From an uncultured Eubacteriales bacterium (GTDB lineage Bacteria > Bacillota > Clostridia > Christensenellales > Borkfalkiaceae), in assembly GCA_958405585.1 (NCBI GenBank), contig CATYEP010000022.1, positions 1 to 18,538 of the forward strand: a DNA stretch of 18,538 nucleotides, written 5' to 3'. Positions 8,134-15,721 of the stretch are shown here, in pieces. Position 1 is the stretch's first letter. Each line of letters starts with the position of its first letter. The position numbers were made by a program, and so were the translations under genes. The notes under the pieces were generated by a model. The model was not told the origin of the DNA and did not search any database. It was given only the letters and a program-made list of their open reading frames with translations.

Positions 8134-8526
8134 TCAGTTTTTTCTTTGTCTTTTTTCATCTGCCAATGCCCTCGCCCCTCCGTAAAACTGATACAGTGAC
8201 AAGATACATAAAAATACCCCGAACGCCATCCGCAACGCACTCGGCGCCACCTTCTGCACAAATAACGCACCCACCACCGACAGCAGCGTGGCAGGGATCA
8301 TCATCCATACCGCTCCCTTCGCATCCAGCAATCCGTTCTGCGCGTGCACCCGCAACGATAATATACTCATAGGCAAAAAAGTCAGCAGATTCACCGACTG
8401 CGCCATGTGCTGAGGCACGCCGCAAAAAATCGTAAGAAGCGGAATCAGAACTGTTCCGCCCCCCATCCCCATTCCGCCTAAAACCCCGCCGGCAAACCCG
8501 ACGATCAGCCATACCAAAAAACGCAT
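8134..8526 (-). CDS. TauE/SafE family permease, second half-size gene
   Basis: A 130-residue membrane protein corresponding to one half of the usual 240-270 residue TauE/SafE transporter (export or import of sulfite, sulfonates or related anions; substrate unknown here). It starts with the glycine-rich helix typical of each repeat (FAGGVLGGMGMGGGTVLIP), then has an Asn-Leu helix (QSVNLLTFLPMS) and two further helices, and ends in a charged tail. It lies 10 bases downstream of the first half-gene, with GGGGAATCGG before its ATG. The two halves probably form a heterodimer. Confidence 0.88.
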   Translation of the reverse strand: MRFLVWLIVGFAGGVLGGMGMGGGTVLIPLLTIFCGVPQHMAQSVNLLTFLPMSILSLRVHAQNGLLDAKGAVWMMIPATLLSVVGALFVQKVAPSALRMAFGVFLCILSLYQFYGGARALADEKRQRKN

Positions 8527-8536
8527 TCCGATTCCC

Positions 8537-8896
8537 CTAAAATAACATTTTAAGTCCAGCCGCCAGCATCACCGCCGCAAATACCAACGTCGCTGTCGCA
8601 GGCGAGATCTTTCCCAACAGCCGCGCACCGGCAAATCCTCCCGCCAATACACCGATCCCTACCGCCAAAAACAATTCTGTCTCAAACAGCCCCGCACATA
8701 AGTATACGATCGAACTCGCCAGACTCACCGGCAAAATGATAAGGATCGCCGTCGCGTGTGCCGCCAGCGGAGTCTTTTTCCCCACCGATGTCAGAAGCGG
8801 TACAACGATCATCCCGCCTCCGCCCCCGAAAATTCCGTTCACCGCTCCGACCGCACAACCCGCTGCCGCCATCGCCACGTTCTGTTTCATTTTCAT
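8537..8896 (-). CDS. TauE/SafE family permease, first half-size gene
   Basis: A 119-residue membrane protein, about half a normal TauE/SafE transporter. It has the repeat signature VGAVNGIFGGGGGMIVVPLL near 17-36, then HATAILIILPVSLASS and two further hydrophobic helices, ending KMLF. Start ATG 8896 has AGGA seven bases upstream; a second ATG two codons later is possible. It pairs with the following half-gene. Both have their own Shine-Dalgarno sequence and the same internal layout, so this is a true two-gene form and not a broken gene. I did not find a confident promoter between 8897 and 8990 on this strand. Confidence 0.88.
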   Translation of the reverse strand: MKMKQNVAMAAAGCAVGAVNGIFGGGGGMIVVPLLTSVGKKTPLAAHATAILIILPVSLASSIVYLCAGLFETELFLAVGIGVLAGGFAGARLLGKISPATATLVFAAVMLAAGLKMLF

Positions 8897-8984
8897 CCTT
8901 TTATCCTATTTAACTCCTCGCTTTTTTATTCAGTTTGCCCCATTTCTAAAAATTAATGAGATTTTCACCTTTTTTTTAACATTA

Positions 8985-9024
8985 TTGCTTGCATTTCATC
9001 GGGTTTTATATTAAAATAAGATAG
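8985..9024 (+). promoter_or_regulatory. Predicted promoter of the surface lipoprotein gene
   Basis: TTGCAT (8989-8994), 17 bases, TAAAAT (9012-9017). An alternative pairing is TTGCTT (8985-8990), 16 bases, TATATT. Transcription would start near 9024, leaving a leader of about 50 bases that ends in AAAAAGGTG before the ATG. Confidence 0.55.
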
Positions 9025-9073
9025 TACGATTTAAATTATTTCTAAATCACAACGATCAGTAAAAAGGTGTTCT

Positions 9074-12000
9074 ATGGCTAAAAACAAACAATCAAAAAAA
9101 CTGAGAATTGCGACACTTCTGCTTTCGGCGATCATGGTGGTTGCCGCTTGCTCGTTCTTTATTACCGCATGCTCGTCATCCGGCGATGAAGACGATTCTT
9201 CTACTACGGAAACACGCACCGATACGCAGACCTTCGCAAACGGCAACTTCGAATACTTCAGCGACAGCGACGGCTCTTACCGCATCGGCTCACCCGAAAG
9301 CTGGACAAGCTCTACCGGCTCCAACAGCAGCGGCGTAAGCGCCAGCTCCTCTGTCGCCAAGTCAGGTATCATCGATACCTCCATTGATTGGACTGAGTTC
9401 GTCAACGCCTATAATACTTACAATGAGTACAAAGACGCCGATGATGAGGACAAGCCCAATCCCTACTATACCGATATCGACAACAATTACGATATCCCCG
9501 GTTGGGATCTCGCCAAGGCAGCTTCCGGCGACGAAGACCCCGAAGAAGAAGCTTTGAAAGCTTCCTCCAAGGAGCTCAATCCCGGCACGCCTTTCACGGC
9601 AAAAGAAACGGAAGATGAGGCCAACGGCACGCACGTGCTGATGCTGCACAACTACCGTTCCAACAAAATGGGTACGGCAGCCCGCTATACGTCCTCTTCC
9701 ATAACATTGGCAGCCGGTACGGCGGCGGAAATCTCCGTCTGGGTCAAAACTTCCGGTCTGACATACAACGACGGTACACCCGTCGACGGAAACCGCGGCG
9801 CGTACATCAAAATCAACAGCACAGTAGGCGGCTCTTCGCAGGATCCGCTTGTTGTCCGCAACATCGACACGTCGGACATTCCCGAAACGGAGAATAACGG
9901 CTGGGAACAGTTTACCTTCTACATCAATGCATCCCCTTATGCCACGACGACGTTCACCGTCGAGCTCGGACTCGGTATGCAGACGGACGGAAAAGAAACT
10001 AACTACCTCGAATACGTTCAGGGTTACGCTTTCTTCGATGATCTGAAATATACCGTCATGCAGTCGGCGGATTTCGACAGCAAGATATCTTCTGTCCCCG
10101 CAGGACAGGCTCTCACGCTCAACCTTGAATTCGACAGTGATCTCGAAAAACTGGATGCGACAAAAGTTACTTCCAATTATTTTTCAATCGATCTGGATAC
10201 GACGAACCTGAATGGTTTGTCCATCAATAATGACGTTACGATCGACCATACAAAATCAGGCGAGATCACGGTTCAGAACTTGTCTTTCGCAGACGAACTG
10301 CTTGCTGATTATGACAAGGATATGAGCCGCTCCGGCCGTAAACTTACATCCGACTTTACGGAAGCCAACGGTTACGCCTCGAAATTTATTAAAGATTTTG
10401 AAAAATTCAACACCCTGCCGTTCGGCGGAGCTTCCGAGGAAATTCTTGTCCTCTACAGCAGTCACGGCGCACCTTACACGGCTACTCTGAACAGTTCCAA
10501 TGTCGGCGATCTGCCGTTCAAGCTTGAAAAAGACGAGTCCCTGCTGATTTCTTTCTGGGTCAAAACATCCGATCTCCAAAACGGCACAGGCGCAACAATC
10601 ACTGTCGTTGACGGCGATAACGAAACTTCCATCGGAGCGGTGGATACCACTACCCTGACAACCGTCGACCTGGTGGATGACGAGAAAAAATCCAGCAAAG
10701 AAGAACTTGAAAAATACGAGGATATCTTCGATGGCTGGCAGCAGTGCTTCTTCTTTATCACAAACTCCACGGACGAAGAAAAAACATTCTCTTTGGAATT
10801 TTCTTACGGGCCGAAAGATTTCACGAGCAGTTCTGCCATCTCTTCTTTCATGGAAGGATATGCGGCATTCACAGGATTCCGCTGGCAGAAACTGAGCGAA
10901 GAAGAATACGCGATCAAATCTACGGGAACTTATGCAGTTGAAGTTTCCTTAACGGGAAGCGAAACGTCCGTTTCCAACACCTTTGACGATGTGGCAACAA
11001 CCGATCAGACAAAGATCAAAACCGACATTGCAAACCTTAAAAACTATACAGGTGTTTACGGCGGCAGCACGTACGTCGGCGGAACAGCGACAAACGGTAT
11101 CAACGAAAATGCGTATGCAGGTGTGATCAATAAAGATTACACGACAGCAGACCGCGAAGCCGACACCGGTTACAGCAAGGATCTCCCTTGGGTACAGACT
11201 CTTGCAAACGCTTACAACATCGATCTTACAACAGACGGCGTTTTAAACAGCGCACTTTGGAATGCGGCGTTCGGCGATGATCTGACCCAGCCCCTGCTCA
11301 TTACGAACCAGAAAGCGCAGGCTTACGGCTTCTACTCCAACAGTTCCACAAACATTGCAGCCTCTTCCTTCGCTGAGATCGCCGTACGCATGAAGCTCAG
11401 CGCAGGTGCGACCGCAAACGTTTACCTGATCGACACTACGGATAAAGATTTCGGCGAAAAGAAATACACGGATACCCTGAGTTTCTCTTCCGGCGTTTCT
11501 TACCGCTATGACAGCAAGGGCAACGTTGTGATCAAAGATCCGAACGACAAGGATTTCAGCTCCAAAACAGATATACTTTTCTATAAGCACAGCAACGGTC
11601 TGTGGGCAACCGCAAAAGATTATACCGGCGATATCTGGTACGCAAACCTCGCCAATTACAAGAAGGATGAAGACGGAAATCTGATTGATTCCGATAAAAA
11701 CATCGTCTATTATGCATCCTCAGAAGACGGCGTATATTACCGCTACAAGACGGACGACGGCAAGCTGGAAGTCAAAGTAATGGACTTCTCCAAAGCTCCT
11801 GTCGATGCAGATAAACTTGCGCAGGCACGTATTCAGGACGCAGCAACTTACGGACTCAGCAAACAGGTCAAAAATGACACAGATGAAGTTTCCGACTGGA
11901 TCTATGTAAGATTCTTCATCGCGACCGGAGACGAAAGCAAAGATTACAGATTGGAAGTTTGGTCCGGCGATCGCAGCGGCACTACCACAAACCCTGCAGG

Positions 12001-12790
12001 AAGCTTTGTGATCTATGATATCGTAAGCGCAAGCTACACCGCCATGGACCGCACTCCCCTTTCGGAGAACCTTGAAAAGTACGCCGAGTCGAAAGGATTT
12101 GCGGATTCTGCAGAACTTTTAAAAGATTACGAAAAAGACCCTGCAAAATATATTACCGCAGACGGAAACAATTCACTGGTATACTATAACTTCTCTCTCT
12201 TTGATGACGACGATTATAAGTCCTACGACGCTGATCGCACGGACGGCACTGATCCTTATGCATCTTACGATCCGAGCAGTTATTCGAACAGCTTAGCTTA
12301 TTTCGCTTATAACTTCTCTTCATCCACTACCGAATACTATGATACCTACGTCAACTTCGGCACGTATGAAGTCAGCGTTGCGGCATCTTCGGAAGATGAT
12401 TCAACAACAGAAGATGATACCACTACGGCACCTGATTACAACGTATGGCTGCTTGCTGCATCCATTATCCTTGCCGCAGCACTCATCTTTACGTTGGTTG
12501 CCCTGCTGATCCGTAAACTGCTTGCAAACATTCGGAAAAAGAGCGTTCATAACAAATCGATGTATGACAATAAACGGAAACGCTACATCCGTAAGCTGAA
12601 ACTGGAAGAAGCAGACCGCGAAGAAGATGAGGGTGATGACGTTCTCCCCGACGAAGACGAAATTTCCGATGAGGACATCTACAAGGTAGATGACACGGAT
12701 ACGACGGATTCAGATGATAAGACCGTTGAAATTTCTTCCGACGACGACAATCATGAAGCGCCTGAAAACCCGGACGAAGAAAACAAATAA
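9074..12790 (+). CDS. Large surface lipoprotein with three carbohydrate-binding-like modules and a C-terminal membrane helix
   Basis: 1238 residues, specific function unknown. The signal peptide has a basic N-end, a hydrophobic core and lipobox ITAC (Cys33; VAAC at Cys26 is an alternative). A Ser/Asp/Thr-rich linker follows. Three diverged beta-sandwich modules resembling CBM4/9 or galactose-binding folds lie at about 186-328, 457-613 and 742-990. Each has a strand like AEISVWVKTS (218-227), LISFWVKTS (491-499) or AEIAVRMKLS (767-776), and later a W..F.F.I strand (277-284, 555-562, 942-949). The first two also share a GYAxF segment (317-321, 595-599). The third carries a Tyr/Asp-rich insertion near 805-905. 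A membrane helix at 1122-1146 precedes a basic stretch (1147-1176) and a very acidic tail to the end. It is transcribed alone, with its own promoter and terminator. A role in glycan or surface binding is inference. Confidence 0.9.
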   Translation: MAKNKQSKKLRIATLLLSAIMVVAACSFFITACSSSGDEDDSSTTETRTDTQTFANGNFEYFSDSDGSYRIGSPESWTSSTGSNSSGVSASSSVAKSGIIDTSIDWTEFVNAYNTYNEYKDADDEDKPNPYYTDIDNNYDIPGWDLAKAASGDEDPEEEALKASSKELNPGTPFTAKETEDEANGTHVLMLHNYRSNKMGTAARYTSSSITLAAGTAAEISVWVKTSGLTYNDGTPVDGNRGAYIKINSTVGGSSQDPLVVRNIDTSDIPETENNGWEQFTFYINASPYATTTFTVELGLGMQTDGKETNYLEYVQGYAFFDDLKYTVMQSADFDSKISSVPAGQALTLNLEFDSDLEKLDATKVTSNYFSIDLDTTNLNGLSINNDVTIDHTKSGEITVQNLSFADELLADYDKDMSRSGRKLTSDFTEANGYASKFIKDFEKFNTLPFGGASEEILVLYSSHGAPYTATLNSSNVGDLPFKLEKDESLLISFWVKTSDLQNGTGATITVVDGDNETSIGAVDTTTLTTVDLVDDEKKSSKEELEKYEDIFDGWQQCFFFITNSTDEEKTFSLEFSYGPKDFTSSSAISSFMEGYAAFTGFRWQKLSEEEYAIKSTGTYAVEVSLTGSETSVSNTFDDVATTDQTKIKTDIANLKNYTGVYGGSTYVGGTATNGINENAYAGVINKDYTTADREADTGYSKDLPWVQTLANAYNIDLTTDGVLNSALWNAAFGDDLTQPLLITNQKAQAYGFYSNSSTNIAASSFAEIAVRMKLSAGATANVYLIDTTDKDFGEKKYTDTLSFSSGVSYRYDSKGNVVIKDPNDKDFSSKTDILFYKHSNGLWATAKDYTGDIWYANLANYKKDEDGNLIDSDKNIVYYASSEDGVYYRYKTDDGKLEVKVMDFSKAPVDADKLAQARIQDAATYGLSKQVKNDTDEVSDWIYVRFFIATGDESKDYRLEVWSGDRSGTTTNPAGSFVIYDIVSASYTAMDRTPLSENLEKYAESKGFADSAELLKDYEKDPAKYITADGNNSLVYYNFSLFDDDDYKSYDADRTDGTDPYASYDPSSYSNSLAYFAYNFSSSTTEYYDTYVNFGTYEVSVAASSEDDSTTEDDTTTAPDYNVWLLAASIILAAALIFTLVALLIRKLLANIRKKSVHNKSMYDNKRKRYIRKLKLEEADREEDEGDDVLPDEDEISDEDIYKVDDTDTTDSDDKTVEISSDDDNHEAPENPDEENK

Positions 12791-12800
12791 TCCAAAACAA

Positions 12801-12834
12801 AAAGTCCTTGCGTGAAAACGCAGGGACTTTTTTT
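12801..12834 (+). terminator. Rho-independent terminator of the surface lipoprotein gene
   Basis: A 13-pair stem AAAGTCCTTGCGT / ACGCAGGGACTTT (one G-T pair) with a GAAA tetraloop, followed by four or more T. It lies 10 bases after the stop codon. Confidence 0.93.
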
Positions 12835-13153
12835 ACTGCAAAAAATTTCTGCCTATAAAACAGCGGCAAAATATTTTATATTTTTACAAATCAAGATCAT
12901 CCTTGAAACGGTTTTACCCATACCTTAAATCAGCAACCCGCTTGCCGATCGGTTAACCGATCCGTTACCTTACCGACCTGTTCACCGATTGCGACTGCGC
13001 CGTATCATGCAACATACCAGAACGAAAATTCCTCCCGTTTTTAATAACCTTGATATCATCAGCAATAAGATAAACAGCCATCTTTATGGAATTTGTGCTG
13101 AAATTTTTATTCCCCGTTAAAACGAGGAATCTTTCAAAATAAAGCACCAATCC
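12835..13153. other. Intergenic stretch without a convincing gene
   Basis: About 320 bases between two terminators. It holds the CCGAT repeat cluster (12945-12989) and a small hairpin near 13110-13131 (ATTCC..CGT / ACG..GGAAT) that lacks a T-run in either direction. An 80-codon minus-strand frame crosses it, but that frame starts beyond the 13154-13195 terminator and has no good ribosome binding site. I see no tRNA-like or other known RNA fold. Confidence 0.6.
12945..12989. repeat. CCGAT-type short repeats around a 16-bp palindrome
   Basis: CCGAT or CCGAC recurs at 12945, 12957, 12973 and 12985 (spacings 12, 16 and 12). The first two units form the perfect palindrome GATCGGTTAACCGATC at 12947-12962. 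It could be an operator-like site, a DNA-binding iteron or the remnant of a decayed coding repeat; nothing nearby decides between these. Confidence 0.5.
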
Positions 13154-13195
13154 AAAAAAAGAAACCGCCTTTTTGACAAGGCGGTTTCCTTTTTT
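13154..13195 (-). terminator. Bidirectional rho-independent terminator downstream of rsmF
   Basis: An 11-pair stem GAAACCGCCTT / AAGGCGGTTTC (13161-13171 and 13178-13188) with a 6-base loop. On the minus strand it is followed by seven T (13160-13154), which would end the exonuclease-rsmF transcript about 35 bases after the rsmF stop. On the plus strand a run of T (13190-13195) could stop any read-through from the left. Confidence 0.9.
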
Positions 13196-13222
13196 GACTG
13201 CTCGCACAGCCGCTTAAAAATT

Positions 13223-14488
13223 TTAGCGGCGCAATCCTTTCGGATAATGATTTTTTAATGCGCCCGCGTTCTTTGCAAGCCCGATCGGATATCCATGATA
13301 AGCGGCAACACACCAGCCATGCAAATCTCTTGCCGGAAGTTCCTCACCGTGCAAATACCGCAAAACTTGCTCGTCGTCCAAGTCGGCAATTTTCGTCAGA
13401 TTATTCCTGTCAGCGCCCATCGCCAGCGCATGCGCAGGCTCAAACCGCTTTCCTGTATTTTCCCCCAGCAAAAGCCCCGCCCTTAAAACACGCAACCCAT
13501 CCAATGAAAATAATTCTGCTGGCATAAAGCAAATATTTTTGCCGAATGTGAGAAATTCTCCGCAAAGCGACTTCTTTAAAAATTCCCTTTCAAATTCTTT
13601 CCAGCTTGCCACGTTTTTTTTGTCGGCAAAAGGCTTCCACGCTCTGAAACGCCTCTTTTCTCCGTCGCACTTACGAAACAGCGCCGCAAAATGGCCTTCC
13701 CCTTTTTCGCGGTGCGGATAAATCTTTCTCTGCGACAAAAGCTCAAACTGCGGAAATTCTCTCACGAACCACTCAGCATTCCGCTCGTCTTCTTCCTCCG
13801 AAAACGTGCAGGTAGAATACACAAGCATTCCTCCGGGCGTCACCAATTTAGCCGCGCTTTCCAGAATTTTTTTCTGTCTTGCCGCACACATCTCCACGTT
13901 GCTAAGGCTCCAGTTCTCTGCCGCCGCCGCTTCCTTTCTGAGCATTCCTTCTCCGGAACAAGGTGCGTCCACCAGCACTTTGTCAAAATATCCTTCCAAC
14001 CGCTCCGAAAGCTCCGACGGATCGGCATTCGTCACCACCGCATTGACGATTCCCATTCGCTCGACATTCTGCAAAAGTATCTTTGCGCGATCCGCGACCT
14101 TCTCATTCAACACCAGGACGCCTTCCCCGCGCATCGCCTGTGCAAGCTGCGTTCCTTTGCCGCCCGGCGCCGAACAAAGATCCAGAACCCTTTCTCCCGG
14201 CTTCACTTCCAACAGCGGCGCCGCACACATGGCACTCGGTTCCTGCACATAAAAAAGCCCGGCATCGTGATACACAGATCTGCCCGGCTTCTCTTCCCCG
14301 ATCAAAAATCCGTCACGTTCCCACTCGACCTGCTCCAGTGCAAACGGCGAAATCTCTTTAAATTCTGACACAGAAATCTTTAAAGTGTTTACACGGATCC
14401 CTTTATACGGCGCCTGCCCAAGACATGCCTTGTACTTCTCGAAATCCGGTAAAATTTTCTGCATCCTGCGTAAATATTCGTCTGTCAT
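13223..14488 (-). CDS. rsmF: RsmF/NSUN-type rRNA 5-methylcytosine methyltransferase
   Basis: S-adenosylmethionine-dependent methyltransferase that places m5C on ribosomal RNA; the exact site is not predictable here. 421 residues. An N-terminal RNA-contact region (PYKGIRVNTLK) precedes the SAM-binding motif I CSAPGGKGTQ (105-114). Motif IV is DAPCSGEGM (174-182, Cys177) and motif VI is STCTFS (225-230, Cys227, the expected catalytic Cys by family). A C-terminal PUA-like RNA-binding region ends in KNHYPKG. ATG 14488 has ACAGGAAAA upstream and overlaps the stop of the preceding exonuclease gene by four bases (ATGA), so the two are co-translated. A terminator follows. Length and motifs agree with the Bacillota RsmF group. 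Confidence 0.94.
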   Translation of the reverse strand: MTDEYLRRMQKILPDFEKYKACLGQAPYKGIRVNTLKISVSEFKEISPFALEQVEWERDGFLIGEEKPGRSVYHDAGLFYVQEPSAMCAAPLLEVKPGERVLDLCSAPGGKGTQLAQAMRGEGVLVLNEKVADRAKILLQNVERMGIVNAVVTNADPSELSERLEGYFDKVLVDAPCSGEGMLRKEAAAAENWSLSNVEMCAARQKKILESAAKLVTPGGMLVYSTCTFSEEEDERNAEWFVREFPQFELLSQRKIYPHREKGEGHFAALFRKCDGEKRRFRAWKPFADKKNVASWKEFEREFLKKSLCGEFLTFGKNICFMPAELFSLDGLRVLRAGLLLGENTGKRFEPAHALAMGADRNNLTKIADLDDEQVLRYLHGEELPARDLHGWCVAAYHGYPIGLAKNAGALKNHYPKGLRR

Positions 14489-15471
14489 TTTTCCTGTATT
14501 TTTTCCTGTTTCAAATAGCGGTTTTCAAATTCACACAAAGTAAAAATTTCCGAAATTTTCCCTTCTTCTTTCATTTTATACGCCGCATTTTTGCGCACGC
14601 TGTCATCGTCTTCCCGTTCCACAAACACATTGCTCGCTGAAAGTTTTAAAGAATATTTCCCGCCGCGGCGCACGATCTCCTTTACCAGCCGCTTTGCCAG
14701 AGGCAGATCTTCCTCAATGCTCCGCGAAAAACTGAATCGTTTTCCCCGAAATTCAATGCTTTGCGGCTTAACTCTGTATCCGTATACAAAATCATTGAAT
14801 TTTGCACGTTTCTCACCGCGCTCGCGTTTTTCCTTGCTCTTTTCCCGCAGATATTCGCTCCGTTTGTTCGACGAACAGTTGGTAAACTGATAATTTTCAA
14901 TTTTGCCGAACCGTATGCTGTATTTTTTCAGCAATTCATCCAAACTGCATTGCTCTTTACAGCACATTTCCTGCGCGATACGCATCGTTGCATAGGCATC
15001 GTCCGCGGCGCAATGCGGAGTATAATCAATTTCAAAAATCTGCGTCAGACTCTCCAGCCCCGCCTGCCTGTCATACGTCTCCGTCATAGCCATGTACAAT
15101 ACCTGTGTATCCGCAAAACGAAATGCAAACGACGGAAGCTTGTACCGCTTCGTTTCCAGGCATAAATACTTCACGTCGTTGATCGCCGCATGACCGAATA
15201 CATAACTGTCCTTATCTTCCAGCAAAGCCTTGATCTTTTCGTAAAATGCCTTGAAATCCGGATACTTTTTAAAATCGTCATAATCATAAGGCAGAATCAA
15301 TCCCTCTCCGCCCCGATCTGTCAGATGAAATTTTCCGTTCGGATTGATCAGTATATCTTCCTTTTGCAATATATGAAATTGTTCATCGCACACGCAGTAC
15401 CCAAAGACGCAAATCTTTGCCACATTTTTATAAACACACGCGCACTCAATATCAAAAAATACGTACTTCAT
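14485..15471 (-). CDS. DEDDh 3'-5' exonuclease with a C-terminal BRCT-like domain
   Basis: 328 residues. Related to the DNA polymerase III epsilon-type exonucleases. Numbered from the GTG one codon upstream, Exo I is FFDIEC with Asp8 and Glu10, Exo II is HAAINDVKYL with Asp100, and Exo III is HCAADDA with His154 and Asp159, so all DEDDh residues are present. A charged linker (204-226, rich in Lys, Arg and Glu) leads to about 235-320. There the pattern GKRFSFS, LVKEIVRRGG, LSASNVFV and EFENRYL resembles a BRCT fold. Possible roles are DNA repair or RNA trimming; the substrate is unknown. Start ATG 15471 or the adjacent GTG 15474; the Shine-Dalgarno is weak for both. It shares a four-base overlap with rsmF, and a strong promoter lies just upstream. 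Confidence 0.88.
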   Translation of the reverse strand: MKYVFFDIECACVYKNVAKICVFGYCVCDEQFHILQKEDILINPNGKFHLTDRGGEGLILPYDYDDFKKYPDFKAFYEKIKALLEDKDSYVFGHAAINDVKYLCLETKRYKLPSFAFRFADTQVLYMAMTETYDRQAGLESLTQIFEIDYTPHCAADDAYATMRIAQEMCCKEQCSLDELLKKYSIRFGKIENYQFTNCSSNKRSEYLREKSKEKRERGEKRAKFNDFVYGYRVKPQSIEFRGKRFSFSRSIEEDLPLAKRLVKEIVRRGGKYSLKLSASNVFVEREDDDSVRKNAAYKMKEEGKISEIFTLCEFENRYLKQEKIQEK

Positions 15472-15496
15472 CACGATCTGCTCTGTCTAACTATTC

Positions 15497-15533
15497 CTCA
15501 GTCATTATAACATATCTGCCCCGTCATTGTAAA
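15497..15533 (-). promoter_or_regulatory. Predicted sigma-A promoter of the exonuclease-rsmF operon
   Basis: Minus strand: -35 TTTACA (15533-15528), an 18-base spacer, and a perfect -10 TATAAT (15509-15504) preceded by TGT (extended -10). The start would be near 15497, with a leader of only about 25 bases. Confidence 0.82.
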
Positions 15534-15652
15534 GTTTATTTGCATTTTTATTTTGCCATCCCTCGACGAAATCGTTCTGCGGCTTTTTCTTTATCCAGTC
15601 CCTCGCAAACATATCCTCCTCCAAAAAATCCATAAAAAACAAAAAGTTTCAC
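15505..15652 (-). other. Two overlapping candidate micro-ORFs (34 and 35 codons)
   Basis: Two minus-strand frames are open here. Frame 1 (15652-15548, GTG start) would give 34 residues with a hydrophobic N-end and a charged helix-like end DKEKAAERFRRGMAK; its GGGAG is too close to the GTG. Frame 2 (15612-15505, ATG start) gives 35 residues beginning MFARDWIKKK. It has GGAGG five bases upstream, but it runs through the exonuclease promoter. At most one is real, and both may be chance. Confidence 0.22.
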
Positions 15653-15663
15653 TCCCAGATAAT

Positions 15664-15700
15664 TTGCAAAGCAGACCTGTTTTATGGTAAAATAAATCCG
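15664..15700 (+). promoter_or_regulatory. Predicted sigma-A promoter of the mtnN-luxS-ung-apgM operon
   Basis: TTGCAA (15664-15669), an 18-base spacer, TAAAAT (15688-15693) preceded by TGG (extended -10). The start would be near 15700, leaving about 22 bases that include AGGAG nine bases before the mtnN ATG. Confidence 0.75.
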
Positions 15701-15721
15701 ATACTACAGGAGATATTTACA

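Noticed and set aside
8134..8896. Frameshifted or broken tauE pseudogene
   Set aside because: Each half has its own Shine-Dalgarno, ATG and full glycine-rich signature at its N-terminus, so these are two intact half-genes.
12965..13207. Minus-strand 80-codon frame
   Set aside because: It starts upstream of and runs through the 13154-13195 terminator, has no good ribosome binding site, ends inside the CCGAT repeats and shows no recognisable domain.
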